A stretch of DNA of 64,000 nt from Norana najaformis (GCA_964023275.1 OZ029918.1:19386361-19450360), one strand, 5' to 3'. Counted from the first letter of the stretch, positions 54,630 to 64,000 are shown. The notes: a model not told the origin generated them from the sequence alone. Numbers and translations are program-made.

Positions 54630-55625
54630 ATGAAAGTCACCCGTCACAAAAAAGACCCAAAGCTTCAATGGTCATCTATTTCGGGTCTAGAGGGTCGCTT
54701 TTCTCGTTCGTCTGGTACGCCGTCATTCACTGCTAGTGACTTTCTTACCTTCCAAACTGAGAAGATTCAGGGTCTTTGTGCAGCTACTGTGGGGTCTCCG
54801 CCTCCGCAGTTCTCCGTTACTGGATCCATCTTCGATGCCTTTGGTCCGATATCGGAGTCGGAACTATGCCAGATTATTTGGTTATCTAATACAAAGTCAT
54901 GTGAACTTGATCCTCTTCCTCCATTTGTTGTTTTGGACATTTTAGATGTTTTGTTACCATATCTGTTGTTCATATTTAATAGATCTCTTCTGGAGGGGCA
55001 TCTCCCTGAATCACAAAAGCGGGCTATCATTTTCCCATCTCTTAAAAAACCTAATCTTGATCCTAATGACCTTCATAATTATCGCCTATTTCTTTCCAAA
55101 ACTCTTGAGAGACTTGTTCCCCTTCAATTGTTACCCTGTGTTGAAGATTCAGGACTTATGCCTCCTGGTCAGTCTGGTTTTAGGCGTCATCACTCTGCTG
55201 GATCGGTTCTTTGTCACTCCTTTCGGACATTTATTCAGCCATTGATCAGTCTCACATTACCCTCCTTGCACTCTATGATGTCTCTGCTGCCTTTGACACG
55301 GTTGATCATAATATTTTGTTACGCCGTCTTGAGCTATCTTTTGGCCTCTATGGTGCTCCTCTTCACTGGTTTCTTTCTTATCTTAGCGGTTGAACACAGA
55401 TGGTTATTCTCGGAGACTCCCATACATCCTGGGTTAAAGTTGATATTGGTGTTCCCCAGGGCTTGGTCCTTGATCATCTTTTATACATTTTGTATACTGC
55501 TGATATCCCTTCCCTCTTTACTAAACACTTGGCTGTTGGTCATTTGTATGCGGATGACGTCCAGGCTTTTGTTCAGGGACTTCCATCTGCGCAGCTTGCT
55601 CTTGTTGGTAAGATTGATACCCTGA
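54630..55625 (+). pseudogene. LINE-A reverse transcriptase, copy 2
   Basis: The frame carries PSFTASDFLTFQTEKIQGLC, LLEGHLPESQKRAIIFPSLK, LDPNDLHNYRLFLSKTLERL and SGFRRHHSAGSVL, then shifts frame at about 55211 where one T is missing relative to copy 1. The correct RT continues at 55211-55393 (VSAAFDTVDHNILLRRLELS) and, after the TGA shared with copy 1, at 55400-55927 (GVPQGLVLDHLLYILYTADI, HLYADDVQAFVQG). Not functional as it stands. Confidence 0.8.
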
Positions 55626-56438
55626 CTCATGATATTCAACATTGGATGTCCTGCAATCGTCTTTGCCTTAATCCTGCTAAGACTCAGTTGATCTGGTTTG
55701 GTTCTAAATACCCTCTCGCTCAGATTGACTACTCTTGCTTATCTGAAGCTTTCCCCTATTTTATGTTTTCGTCTAGTGTTTGTAACCTGGGCTTTATACT
55801 TGACTGTAACCTTATCTTCGCAAACCATGTCTCTAGTTTTGACTCGGTCTTGTTACTATCAATTAAGGCGCTTAAGAGTTATTCGTCGTTCTGTTTCTTC
55901 CTCTGTCTTTATTACTGTGATTCATAACATGATCTGCTGTTGCATTGATTACTGAAACTCTGTACTTGCTGGTTTGCCTAAGTATCGGCTGTCCTTGCTT
56001 CAATCGGTACTAAATTCTGCGGCCAGGTTAATATGACATCTTTCCCGTTTCTCTCATATCTCAGATTACATCATTCAGCATCTTCATTGGCTCCCTATCC
56101 TCTCTTGAATTCAGTTTAAACTATTGGTAATTACTCTGGTAACACTGGTCAACATAGAAATCGTTACTGACTGGAAAAGGCCCTAATGTGTAGCATCTTG
56201 GTGTGCTGAATACGAATATAACCATAAAATTTTTTTATTGGCTCTCGTTTTGAAAATATTTCATATAGTTCATTTTTTATGTTTCACCATGTAAATTTAT
56301 GCAGTAGGACTGCGACAATATCCTAAATAAGTCTAGAATGATGTAATATTCCACCTCATTGCATAATCCCATCATGGACACATCATGCACAGTTGATTAC
56401 GTCATTTTCTGATGCAATGTAAAACTACAGCCAGTCGG

Positions 56439-56479
56439 CTGCTGACGTAAGATGACGTCAGCAGTGTACTATATAAAGC
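56439..56479 (+). promoter_or_regulatory. CRE-like palindrome plus TATA box
   Basis: CTGCTGACGT at 56439-56448 is the exact reverse complement of ACGTCAGCAG at 56455-56464, spaced by 6 bp, so two TGACGT(A/C)A ATF/CREB-like sites face each other. CTATATAAAGC follows at 56469-56479. The ATG of the 563-aa gene is 114 bp downstream of the TATA box, as expected for an element with its own RNA polymerase II promoter. Confidence 0.65.
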
Positions 56480-56592
56480 GAGTCGGAACGTTTGAGCATT
56501 TACAATATTACAGACTTTGTGCGAGACAGTTTAAGTTACTGTTTTATAAAACTATTATTACTTTATCCATGTAGATACAATACAGAACAGTA

Positions 56593-58284
56593 ATGCCTCG
56601 GAAGTGCGTAAATACTGTGGACAACTTTTGTTACATTTGTGGGGAAGTGACATTTGCCAACCAGAAGAAAAGTATCACTTATCAAGTCAAGAAGGCATAT
56701 CATGCTTACTTCGAATGCAAGGTTGGTGACCAAGACAAGCCATGGGCCCCGCATATATGCTGTGCTACATGTACAACACAGCTTTCACAGTGGTTGAATG
56801 GCAAAAGACCATCAATGCCGTTTGCAGTTCCCATGGTGTGGAGAGAGCAAAGCAACCACGTAGATGACTGTTACTTCTGCTTGGTTCCTCCTCTTTCCGG
56901 TGGAATAACGAAGCAAAAGAAGTCGACAATAGTCTACCCAAACATTCCGTCAGCATTGAGACCAGTTCCACATGGTGATGGACTTCCTATTCCAGAACCT
57001 CCAGCAGAATATATTTTCCTTGATTCATCTGATGAGGACAAGGGTGAGCCGACATGTTCTTCTCCTGGTCCGTCAGCGTGCAGTGATCCCGATTTTCACT
57101 GTGGTGCATCATCAACCCCACACAGAATAACACAGGAAGAACTAAATGACCTTGTTCGTGATTTGGACTTATCCAAAAACAAGGCAGAATTGCTAGGATC
57201 AAGACTCCAACAATGGAATCTTCTAGAAGAAGATGTCACAATTACTTCATATAGAAAGCGCCATCAGCAGTTGGAACCTTTCTTTATGAAGGAAGGTAAT
57301 CTGGTATTCTGTTCCAATATTGACGACCTCATGAATGCCTTACAGATCACTCATGACCCACAAGAATGGAGACTCTTTGTAGACTCTTCAACACTGAGTC
57401 TTAAGGCTGTGCTTTTGCACAATGGAAACCGTCTTCCATCTATTCCATCAGCGCATGCTGTCCACATGAAAGAGACATACGATAACCTAAAACAGCTACT
57501 GCATTCCATTGACTATAACAGGTACAAATGGCACCTGTGTGGTGATTTGAAGGTAGTTGCCATTTTAATGGGACTGCAGCAAGGATATACAAAATATATG
57601 TGTTTCTTGTGTGAGTGGGATAGCCGAGCAAGAGAGTTGCACTACGTGCGGAAGGAATGGACTCCCAGACAAAACATGGCAGTTGGACAGAAGAATATCC
57701 AGCACCCAGCTCTGGTCGAGGCTCACGAAATCCTACTACCACCCCTTCACATCAAACTAGGTTTGGTGAAGAACTTCATGAAAGCCATGGACCGCACTTC
57801 ACCAGCTTTCCGATACCTGCATGAAAAATTCCCTCGACTCAGCGAAGCAAAGATTAAAGAGGGAGTTTTTGTGGGTCCTCAGATTAGAGAACTCTTCAAA
57901 GATGACCGCTTCAACAACTTGCTGGAGGGTGATGCGAAACAAGCATGGAATGCTTTTCATCTAGTGTCTACAGACTTTCTGGGGAATGTTAGGGCAGAAA
58001 ACTACAAGGAACTAGTAGAAGACATGCTCAAGCAGTACCAGAAATTTTGCTGCAATATGTCTCTGAAGATGCATTTCCTTCATTCCCATCTGGATTTCTT
58101 CCCTGACAACTGTGGTATGGTTAGTGACGAACATGGCGAACGTTTTCATCAAGATATCGCAACAATGGAGCAAAGGTACCAGGGAAAATGGTCCACTACA
58201 ATGTTGGCTGACTACTGCTGGACACTCCGCAGAGATGCTCCCGAACAGCTGTACAAGAGACAGGCAAAAAAATCTAAGAACTAG
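56593..58284 (+). CDS. 563-aa Cys-rich protein of an uncharacterised mobile family
   Basis: Intronless, no internal stop; the ATG at 56593 follows the TATA box by about 114 bp. Visible parts: an N-terminal zinc-finger-like array (residues 12-97: FCYICGEVTF, FECKVGDQDKPWAPHICCAT, DDCYFCLVPP), a Pro/Ser/Asp-rich linker (about 110-180), EELNDLVRDLDLSKNKAELL, a core with RLFVDSSTLSLKAVLLHNGN, WHLCGDLKVVAILMGLQQGY and CFLCEWDSR, then LPPLHIKLGLVKNFMKAMD, an AKIKEGVFVGPQIRELF segment, HFLHSHLDFFPDNCG and SDEHGERFHQDIATMEQRYQ near the C-terminus. I recall near-identical architectures among unnamed multicopy proteins of many invertebrates. No functional name is known to me. The D ... D ... CxxC ... 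H ... E order could be an RNase-H-type transposase core with a zinc insertion; this is inference. Confidence 0.8.
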   Translation: MPRKCVNTVDNFCYICGEVTFANQKKSITYQVKKAYHAYFECKVGDQDKPWAPHICCATCTTQLSQWLNGKRPSMPFAVPMVWREQSNHVDDCYFCLVPPLSGGITKQKKSTIVYPNIPSALRPVPHGDGLPIPEPPAEYIFLDSSDEDKGEPTCSSPGPSACSDPDFHCGASSTPHRITQEELNDLVRDLDLSKNKAELLGSRLQQWNLLEEDVTITSYRKRHQQLEPFFMKEGNLVFCSNIDDLMNALQITHDPQEWRLFVDSSTLSLKAVLLHNGNRLPSIPSAHAVHMKETYDNLKQLLHSIDYNRYKWHLCGDLKVVAILMGLQQGYTKYMCFLCEWDSRARELHYVRKEWTPRQNMAVGQKNIQHPALVEAHEILLPPLHIKLGLVKNFMKAMDRTSPAFRYLHEKFPRLSEAKIKEGVFVGPQIRELFKDDRFNNLLEGDAKQAWNAFHLVSTDFLGNVRAENYKELVEDMLKQYQKFCCNMSLKMHFLHSHLDFFPDNCGMVSDEHGERFHQDIATMEQRYQGKWSTTMLADYCWTLRRDAPEQLYKRQAKKSKN

Positions 58285-58759
58285 TCTATGACCTGGTTTT
58301 TACAAATATTAACTGTAAGTGTATCACTATTGGCATGCATTGTGCGATATAAAATTACTTCATTTCAGATTCAGTTTAAACTATTGGTAATTACTCTGGT
58401 AATTAGAGCTTGCATGGTCAGGCTCCAAAATATCTTTGTGATCTTATTCGGCCTCCACACTCTAGTACCTCATCCCGTCCTTTACGTTCTTTAGATCGTC
58501 TGGATCTATTTGTTCCTCGTGTTAGGTCCTCATTTGCTTAGCAGAGGGCTTTTGCTGTTATTGGCCCATCTCTGTGGAATGAACTTCCGCTATAGTTTCT
58601 TGCATGGGTCACTGTTGGTGATAGAGATCAGTAAGCTCGTTGTTTAAAGACGTTCTTATTTCCCAGGGGCTTTCACGCTGGAAGCGCCACTGAGTAGTTT
58701 GTTCTGTAAGAAGCGCTATATAAGTTATCAAATACAAATACAAAATACAAATACAAAGC

Positions 58760-58905
58760 CTCTGCTACATCTGGATGCAGAACTATGTGTTTTTCCAATT
58801 CTTCCAAACTATTTAAGCCAGAAAATGAAGCCACCATGACGAAATCTCCATATTTTATCTGGTCACTTGAGTACACTGGCATGTTAAAGAAATGAATCAA
58901 ACTGC
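58760..58905 (-). pseudogene. Unrecognised protein-like fragment cut by LINE A
   Basis: The minus frame reads MIHFFNMPVYSSDQIKYGDF, VMVASFSGLNSLEELEKHIV and LHPDVAEAL up to the LINE-A tail, where it turns into tail repeat (LYLYF). The composition is protein-like and without low complexity, unlike most short frames here. I do not recognise the family. It may be an exon or another transposon gene disrupted by LINE A. The continuation beyond the LINE (left of 52960, minus strand) was not found. Confidence 0.35.
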
Positions 58906-58974
58906 AAAATCATCACAGTTCACTAGGCAACACAGGAAGAGGACAAAACTGTGTTGAGATGTTGCAAACGAAAT

Positions 58975-59115
58975 CTTATTAATCTTATAATTTCTATAGT
59001 GCCATTATAATGTCGCACTAGTCATCAGTCAATTGCTCTGCAAAACAGATCCGCAATTTAGTCAGTTCCAAGGATCAGTCCAATGAAACAGAAAGGCAGC
59101 CTAAGAAAGATAAGC
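58975..59115 (-). mobile_element. LINE 3' end fragment (minus strand)
   Basis: CATTATAATG-CGCACTAG and CAATGAAACAGAAAGGCAGC followed by AAGAAAGATAAG match 27060-27190, the 3' end of the older LINE. Confidence 0.55.
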
Positions 59116-59429
59116 ATGCTGGAAAATGTCTTTTTTCTTGGTATCACTATTTTCATTCTTGATTTGTCTTTGCAATTGTTTCGTATAGTTGTATATATTC
59201 TGTTGGCCATTGATTATAAGAATTGGCTGGGTAGTAATATTGTTAGTTACAGTATTTGTGTGATTGCAGTTTAAAAGCTTCTTCATTTGACAAATCATTT
59301 ATTCAGAATTTGAGCAACTTCACTTATTTTCTGTTGATCATAGATTTGAATAAAGAGTTTAGAAGATGTAAGGAATGTCTTATGATTTCATATGATTTCT
59401 TCCACTGATAAGCATGTGTGATGTATAGA

Positions 59430-59700
59430 TGTTGGTATGAATTGAATATGTTGTGTATATATGTGCAAATGGATGGATGTAGGCCCTATACATCCATTAT
59501 GTAGGTCTATATATGCATGTTTTGGTACAGGTATATATGATTGTATGTATGTATGCATTCATGTGTGTAATGTATAAATATATATATGCATGCATGTATG
59601 TAGTTAGTTAGTTATGTAGGTCTATGATATATGTATGTATGTATATATGTATGTATGTATATATGTATGCATATATGTATGTATGTATGTATGAGTACCC
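59430..59700 (+). repeat. TATG/ATGT microsatellite block
   Basis: Repeated ATGTATGTATGT and TATATATGTATG words, densest at 59630-59690, with interruptions. Simple sequence only. Confidence 0.9.
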
Positions 59701-59829
59701 TAAAGGCCAATGTATGTGATTGTGCACATGATACTGATGTATTTGAATATTTAATCTGAAGTATAAATTATAAAACATTTTGTCTTGTCCATTGTCACTA
59801 TTTACTAGACTTTTTCATTGCTGAACAGC

Positions 59830-59955
59830 AGCAACAGTAATAATATGACACCCCAACATCGTTGTGCACTGTCACCACCTAGCGAGTGTCAGCAAAAATG
59901 GACCATGAAATAATTGAGAGTGGGCACACTTGTCCTATTCACTATGGTATTTGCT
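59830..59955 (-). repeat. Inverted partner of the 50830-50960 repeat
   Basis: Shares GGCACACTTGTCC (reverse complement of GGACAAGTGTGCC) and the CACCTAGCGA block with 50830-50960. Confidence 0.45.
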
Positions 59956-60529
59956 ATATAACAATTTATATATAATATATATAGGACTCGTTAAAAATTA
60001 TGTTTGTGTATAGGTTGTGTATGCATATATGTATTTATTTATATATTATATATGCACACATGCAATGGAAAATTGTTGATCTTGTATCATCAGAAGACAT
60101 GAGCAATGAGCTTTTCCAGTTGCCACATGATCCTATTCTCAGAAAATATTCCTGAGCTGGTAGCTCACCTCTTTGTTGTTTTGATCTGGCTTACCACTGG
60201 GACTGAACTTCAAGAAATTGACCTGATTTTTGGCTAGGCCTGGCATTGTTTGAAATTTTGGGGGTTAAGATTAAGTCAGAGTGAGGTCCCTATTATTTAC
60301 TTGCGCATGTAGACAACTTCATGTAAGTACCTGGATCTTCTGCTGATATGGAATTGTTAGTCTTTCCAGTTCTACCAAGTGGCATAACAATTCTGTGGAG
60401 GGGCTGCTCAGATCTGCAAAAGAGGACCTGCTCAGAGCCTAGCTGATCTGTATGCCTAATGTCTTATTCGAGCTGCTACTAGTTATTATTTTTACAAAAA
60501 ATTTTAACGCACACAAAGTCACACAGAAA

Positions 60530-61200
60530 TGTGAATTGGAAGTGTGGTTAGTCAGTCACCAGGTGAAGATTGAGATATCCAGATGTTTGAAAGTCAGTGA
60601 GAAATAGCGAGTTTTCAGGCATTTCTTGAAGGAAGAAAAGGAATTTGAGCTTTGAAGAAACATTGGTAGTTGATTCCATTCCTTCGAGGCAATGGTATGG
60701 AATGCATGAGAACCCAGGGCAGTTTTGCATTGTGGCTCAGCCAAGAGACCCGTACCTGAAGATCATAGGCTGCGAGGAGGAATGTAAGGAGAGACTATTG
60801 ATTGAAGGTAGGTAAGAGTGCTCATGGTAAGAGTTTTATTGGTCAGACAGGTTAGTTTAAATCTCCGGAATTCCACGGGAAGCCAGTGCAGCTGGCTTAA
60901 TAGAGCTAAGGAATTTGTACAAGAAGGTGCATGCAGCACCATATAAGTCCAGGAGTTTTGGATCCATTGAAGTCTTGAGTTCAAGATCTGAGATACCTGT
61001 ACAAACCGAATTGGCATAATCAGTGCAAGAGCAAACTTGAGAACAGACTACTGTTTGCGCCATGTCTTTGGTAAGAGCAAACCTGATGTGATGTAATGCC
61101 CAGATATGATAGAAACAAGATCTGTAGAGGTTTGTTATGTGGGGTTGAAATATGAGATTGCTGTCCAAATTTACCTCATGTGTTTTGACCATGTTCAGCC
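60530..61200 (-). mobile_element. CR1/L2-like LINE C-terminal part (minus strand)
   Basis: Minus frames: VNLDSNLIFQPHITNLYRSC, ALTKDMAQTVVCSQVCSCTD-YANSV, then LHAPSCTNSLALLSQLHWLP and EFRRFKLTCLTNKTLTMSTL, and finally NQLPMFLQSSNSFSSFKKCL near 60600-60690. These are the standard C-terminal ORF2 blocks in order. Three or more frame changes. 5' truncated. Confidence 0.75.
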
Positions 61201-61654
61201 TTGTTCAAAGCTCAATGTCTTATGTTATATGTAAAGACAGAAACATTAATAAAGTTTATTTATTTATATGCAACATAATATATGTTTTATATATGTATTG
61301 TGTATATAATATAGCTTTGCATCTCTAATTATGAGTCAGGTATTATTACCCCTTGGAAATGAACCATATAGGCAACAGACTCATAGATGACTTTATTACA
61401 TCCCCACCCACAGCTGAATAACTAGAATCCCCGTGTTTACTGTGCAAAACGATCTTCCCTCCAAAATGAACTCCAAGTGAGGCAGAGCCAAAGTCATGAA
61501 AAACCAGAGAGTCGTAAAGCTTTCAAGATGCCAGGTTGCAGCATTATCATTAAAATGCAAAATTGGAGGTTATGAGAGCGTATCGAATTTTTTGATTTTT
61601 GGGGTCATTTATTATCCAATTTTAAAAAATTTTCCCTGCCTTATTTATTTTATT

Positions 61655-61720
61655 TTTTTATTTAAAGCACTTGTAATGCGCGCAATGTCAGTAAACCTGA
61701 ATCTGAGGCGTTGTAAAGCT
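61655..61720 (-). mobile_element. Short LINE 3' tail (AAAT type, minus strand)
   Basis: On the + strand TTTATTTAAAGCACTTGTAA, then GCAATGTCAGTAAACCTGAA, the reverse complement of the 52690-52745 3' end. Confidence 0.7.
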
Positions 61721-62090
61721 CCATGTGTAAGATCCATTGTAAATTCAGTATTAAATTCCTGACATAGCTATTATCATTGTTTTAAAATTTAAAAAAACTT
61801 CATCACAGTGTTTTCCTTAAATAAAAAACTGTGTCAATAGTTTTAGGATAAGAGCAGGAATTCTCAATATTTGTTCATGAAATAGATTTGTACACATAAA
61901 AGTGGACACATTTGTGAACATTTTGATGCTATAAGCATTTTTCTAGCTTTATTATTGGCAGAGTTATAAAAAGTACAAGATGATGATGTTTTACCGCAAA
62001 AACGAAATAATTCAGACTTTTGACATCGTGATGTAAAATTAAACTACTTTACAGGCTGGGCTTTAAAATTATTTCAGACTCAATAGGGTT

Positions 62091-62811
62091 AACTTCTTAA
62101 GTGTGTGTTAATATTTAAGAGAGTAGGTAAGGAGTAAGATGCTTGAACACATTACTGCAAATTACTGGAGAAAACTGAAAATTTGTGCCAAATTTTAAGT
62201 TGTGGAGGCTTAGATGTAGCGATTCTCCTTTATTATGCACTAATTCTTATATAGTTGCATAATTAAGCAATGTGTATATATACAGTAGCAATAAGAGGCT
62301 ATGTGCAGTGTTGGCTTGTGTGTGGCTAGGGTATAAGCATTTCTATATATATATATATAAATAATAAAATGAATAGGTTGGCCAGCATTTAATTAAACTT
62401 ATATATCTTATTTAAACATAGTCAACATTGCTGAGTGATAATAATAAGATGATTATGGGAGAGAACTTTGCCCTGGTACTGACTGCGATGAAAAGCAGTG
62501 AACCAGCATATGGATTTTTGAAGTCAATGGTTGTATGCTGTGGTTGTCTGCTTCCCAAGATGATTGATGGTGAAAGGGCAATGAATTTGAGCTGGCAAAG
62601 TACAGTTCTGCGGAAGACAAACAAGGAGGTTGGATATCTCATCTTCATCTGCAAACTCCAAATCTAGTTGAACTGACTGAGATCAACAGTTTTATTCGAT
62701 CGTCGAAAAGATTTGTTAAAGAATGTAATGCAGAGTGAAGTCTCTGCATGTTTACTTTGAAAACAGGCTTCGAGTCATTTTAGCAAAGTGTCTTAGAGTA
62801 CAGACTGCCAT
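62091..62811. other. Unassigned sequence
   Basis: A TA microsatellite at 62345-62362. The 79-codon + frame at 62428-62667 has several Cys but no domain I recognise. No repeat ends. Confidence 0.35.
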
Positions 62812-63060
62812 ACAGTGAGCCAAAAGTATGTCAAGGAGAGATGTTGGCTGGATGTGAAACACGAAAATCAGACACAAATTAAGACGATTGAAAGGAAAGA
62901 AAGGCCCTTGAAATTGAAGAAATTGCCAGATTTGAATATCTCCACAGAAGAGATGATAAAATGCAGAGAGAAGATGAGACACTGACAAGGTGTTGGAAAC
63001 TGATGGATCAATGTAAAGATGAGAACTGAGATGAAATGAAGATGAGATGAGATGAACTGT
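62812..63060 (+). mobile_element. Second Ty3/Gypsy-like fossil fragment, broken
   Basis: Aligns closely by eye with 48428-48660 of the larger Gypsy-like fossil. Only about 250 bp, without any complete domain or LTR. Broken and old. Confidence 0.6.
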
Positions 63061-63785
63061 TGCATCTTGAGCAGCAAGGTGCTTGAAAATTGAACTTAAG
63101 TTGACAGTATCATCATCAAATTGTTTGCAGTTGAAACCACAGAAGTAGTCGAAAGTGAACTACAGAAGAAAGATTTGGTGAAATGTCATCAAAACAGCAT
63201 ATTGAACGCCAAGAATGAGGCAGTCACCTTCCATTTTGTTTGGTATGAACACTGTCATCGTCGAACTGGGGTAAAGTAAACTGAAATGTGTAATCTCTAC
63301 AAGGTAATACCTTCTAAAGTAAAGAGACGGTGACCTTGCCAGCCTAAGTGGAAGGTTGTAATTAATTTAGAATTTTTTAATTTACTAATTAATGCTGGCC
63401 ATAGGTAAGATAACTTAACTAGATTTTAGAGTGAATGCTAGTACATACATTAAAACTTGATAGATGACTAACGAGCTCATTGATGTATTACTGCACAATG
63501 CATTCAAGCAGCTTCACCCCTTAATGAGTGATGTTTTGTAATTGAGTAATGATCAGCAGTAGATTCCCGTAAGACTCACAGAGCATATGCACCTTTTATA
63601 ATTAGAAGAGAGTAAAAGGGGTCACCACACTCGTTAAGAACTGATTAAGGGTTTTGTTGGTTATTAGCAAACAGAATGAGATATAATCTCAAATATGGAG
63701 CAACCGTCTACATTCTACAAACTACTTTCTCACTCAATCATCGCCACATCATCAGCCACAATGGATACTTCTTCCCTCATTCATA
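63061..63785. other. Unassigned sequence
   Basis: No recognised gene, repeat end or exon with matching phase. Confidence 0.35.
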
Positions 63786-63789
63786 TGTT

Positions 63790-64000
63790 TATTCATTAAT
63801 TGATTTATATAGTACCCCTCCAAGATACCTAATCAGAGGCGCTTCCAGCCCAGCCCTGGTGAGAAAAGAACAGCTTTCAAGTGTTTATGGAAGGAGCATG
63901 CAGCATCAGGTTAAAAGGTTAAAAGGACATGCACATCTAGACCGAGGCCATTCCAGGTGCAAGGCCCAACCACTTAAAAGGCATGATGTTGTGTGTGCAA
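63790..64000 (-). mobile_element. LINE 3' end running off the window (minus strand)
   Basis: The + strand reads GATTTATATAGTACCCCTCC, then AATCAGAGGCGCTTCCAG, the reverse complement of a LINE-B-like 3' terminus (GCGCCTCTGAT ... TATAAAT). Further right the minus frame gives an HLEWPRS-like run, as in the C-terminal LINE block. The body continues beyond 64000. Confidence 0.6.

Larger units (their letters stand above)
56143..58368 (+). mobile_element. 2226-bp insertion with 34-bp direct repeats, class unknown
   Basis: Inserted into LINE-A copy 2. The 34 bases at 56109-56142 are repeated exactly at 58369-58402. In LINE-A copy 1 the same 34 bases occur once at 18733-18766, which is the empty site. 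The left end is CACTGGTCAACATAGAAATC and the right end is AAAATTACTTCATTTCAG. The two ends are not inverted repeats of each other and no poly(A) or microsatellite tail is present. It carries a promoter-like region and one uninterrupted 563-codon gene. The long duplication does not fit hAT, piggyBac, mariner, CACTA or Helitron habits. Retroposition or an unfamiliar integrase are possible. Confidence 0.85.
52960..58757 (+). mobile_element. LINE family A, copy 2 (long), interrupted
   Basis: The longest LINE-A copy. It has a T-rich 5' leader (from about 52960), endonuclease ORF (53328-54578), RT (54630-55930), C-terminal remnant and 3' end with AAATACAAATACAAA tail (58725-58757). A 2226-bp foreign element sits at 56143-58368. 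Copy 1 (16180-19108) is near-identical by eye from the endonuclease onward and lacks this insert. Shared stop after LSYLSG and shared RT deletion. CR1/L2-like by RT and endonuclease motifs. Confidence 0.88.
60240..62090 (-). repeat. Unclassified repeat, inverted copy, carrying LINE inserts
   Basis: The reverse complement matches 40260-41194 and 42563-42600 in order: 60240-60500, then 61265-61460, then 61765-62060. A CR1/L2-like LINE (60530-61200) and a short LINE tail (61655-61720) interrupt it. No coding frame recognised. Confidence 0.6.

Noticed and set aside
56143-58368. CACTA/EnSpm assignment from the CACTG start of the insertion
   Set aside because: The other end lacks the complementary terminus, and the duplication is 34 bp instead of the 2-3 bp typical for that superfamily.
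62428-62667. 79-codon Cys-containing + frame as a NOA1 terminal exon
   Set aside because: It has no resemblance to the NOA1 C-terminus and no acceptor with matching phase 0.

Overview
The window is repeat-rich animal nuclear DNA, most likely from an invertebrate that I cannot name. It shows spliced exons with GT/AG borders, many non-LTR retrotransposons of CR1/L2-like and RTE-like types, TTAA-flanked piggyBac-type elements, a hAT element, mariner/pogo-type MITEs and no operon structure. The only host gene I recognise is NOA1, a mitochondrial circularly permuted GTPase. Four consecutive internal exons lie on the + strand (8481-8648, 24130-24368, 28107-28238, 37042-37158). Their phases match at all three internal junctions. 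The first and last exons are outside the window or not found, so most of the left 37 kb is intron.

Left part (1-24 kb): a mariner-type MITE keeping the first codons of a transposase, LINE ends, a roughly 24-bp minisatellite, an RTE element split by other repeats, two pogo-type MITEs, and a nest in which LINE family A (16180-19108, +) sits inside LINE family B (16010-22010, -). A second LINE-B copy follows head to head (22030-22910, +).

Middle (24-45 kb): LINE remnants, a TTAA-flanked MITE with palindromic subterminal repeats, and two inverted piggyBac-like derivatives (31876-36273 and 37799-39866) that bracket NOA1 exon 4. The first carries an apparently whole hAT transposon (32532-35103) with a 677-codon transposase, terminal inverted repeats and an 8-bp target duplication. 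A LINE with a clean 14-bp target duplication (41209-42548) sits in an unclassified repeat that has an inverted partner at 60.2-62.1 kb.

Right part (43-64 kb): a decayed transposase gene of an unplaced family, with its 3' end repeated in inverted orientation at 49.4-50.7 kb. Between the two copies lie a LINE and a broken Ty3/Gypsy fossil. A THAP zinc finger is cut in two by a LINE at 51.7-52.9 kb. A long LINE-A copy (about 52960-58757) is itself interrupted by a 2226-bp insertion (56143-58368).

The most interesting object is that insertion. It holds one intact, intronless 563-aa cysteine-rich ORF behind a TATA box and a CRE-like palindrome, is flanked by a 34-bp direct repeat, and the undisturbed site is preserved in the paralogous LINE-A copy at 18733-18766. 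I see no terminal inverted repeats and no poly(A). It looks like a young mobile element of a class I cannot assign.
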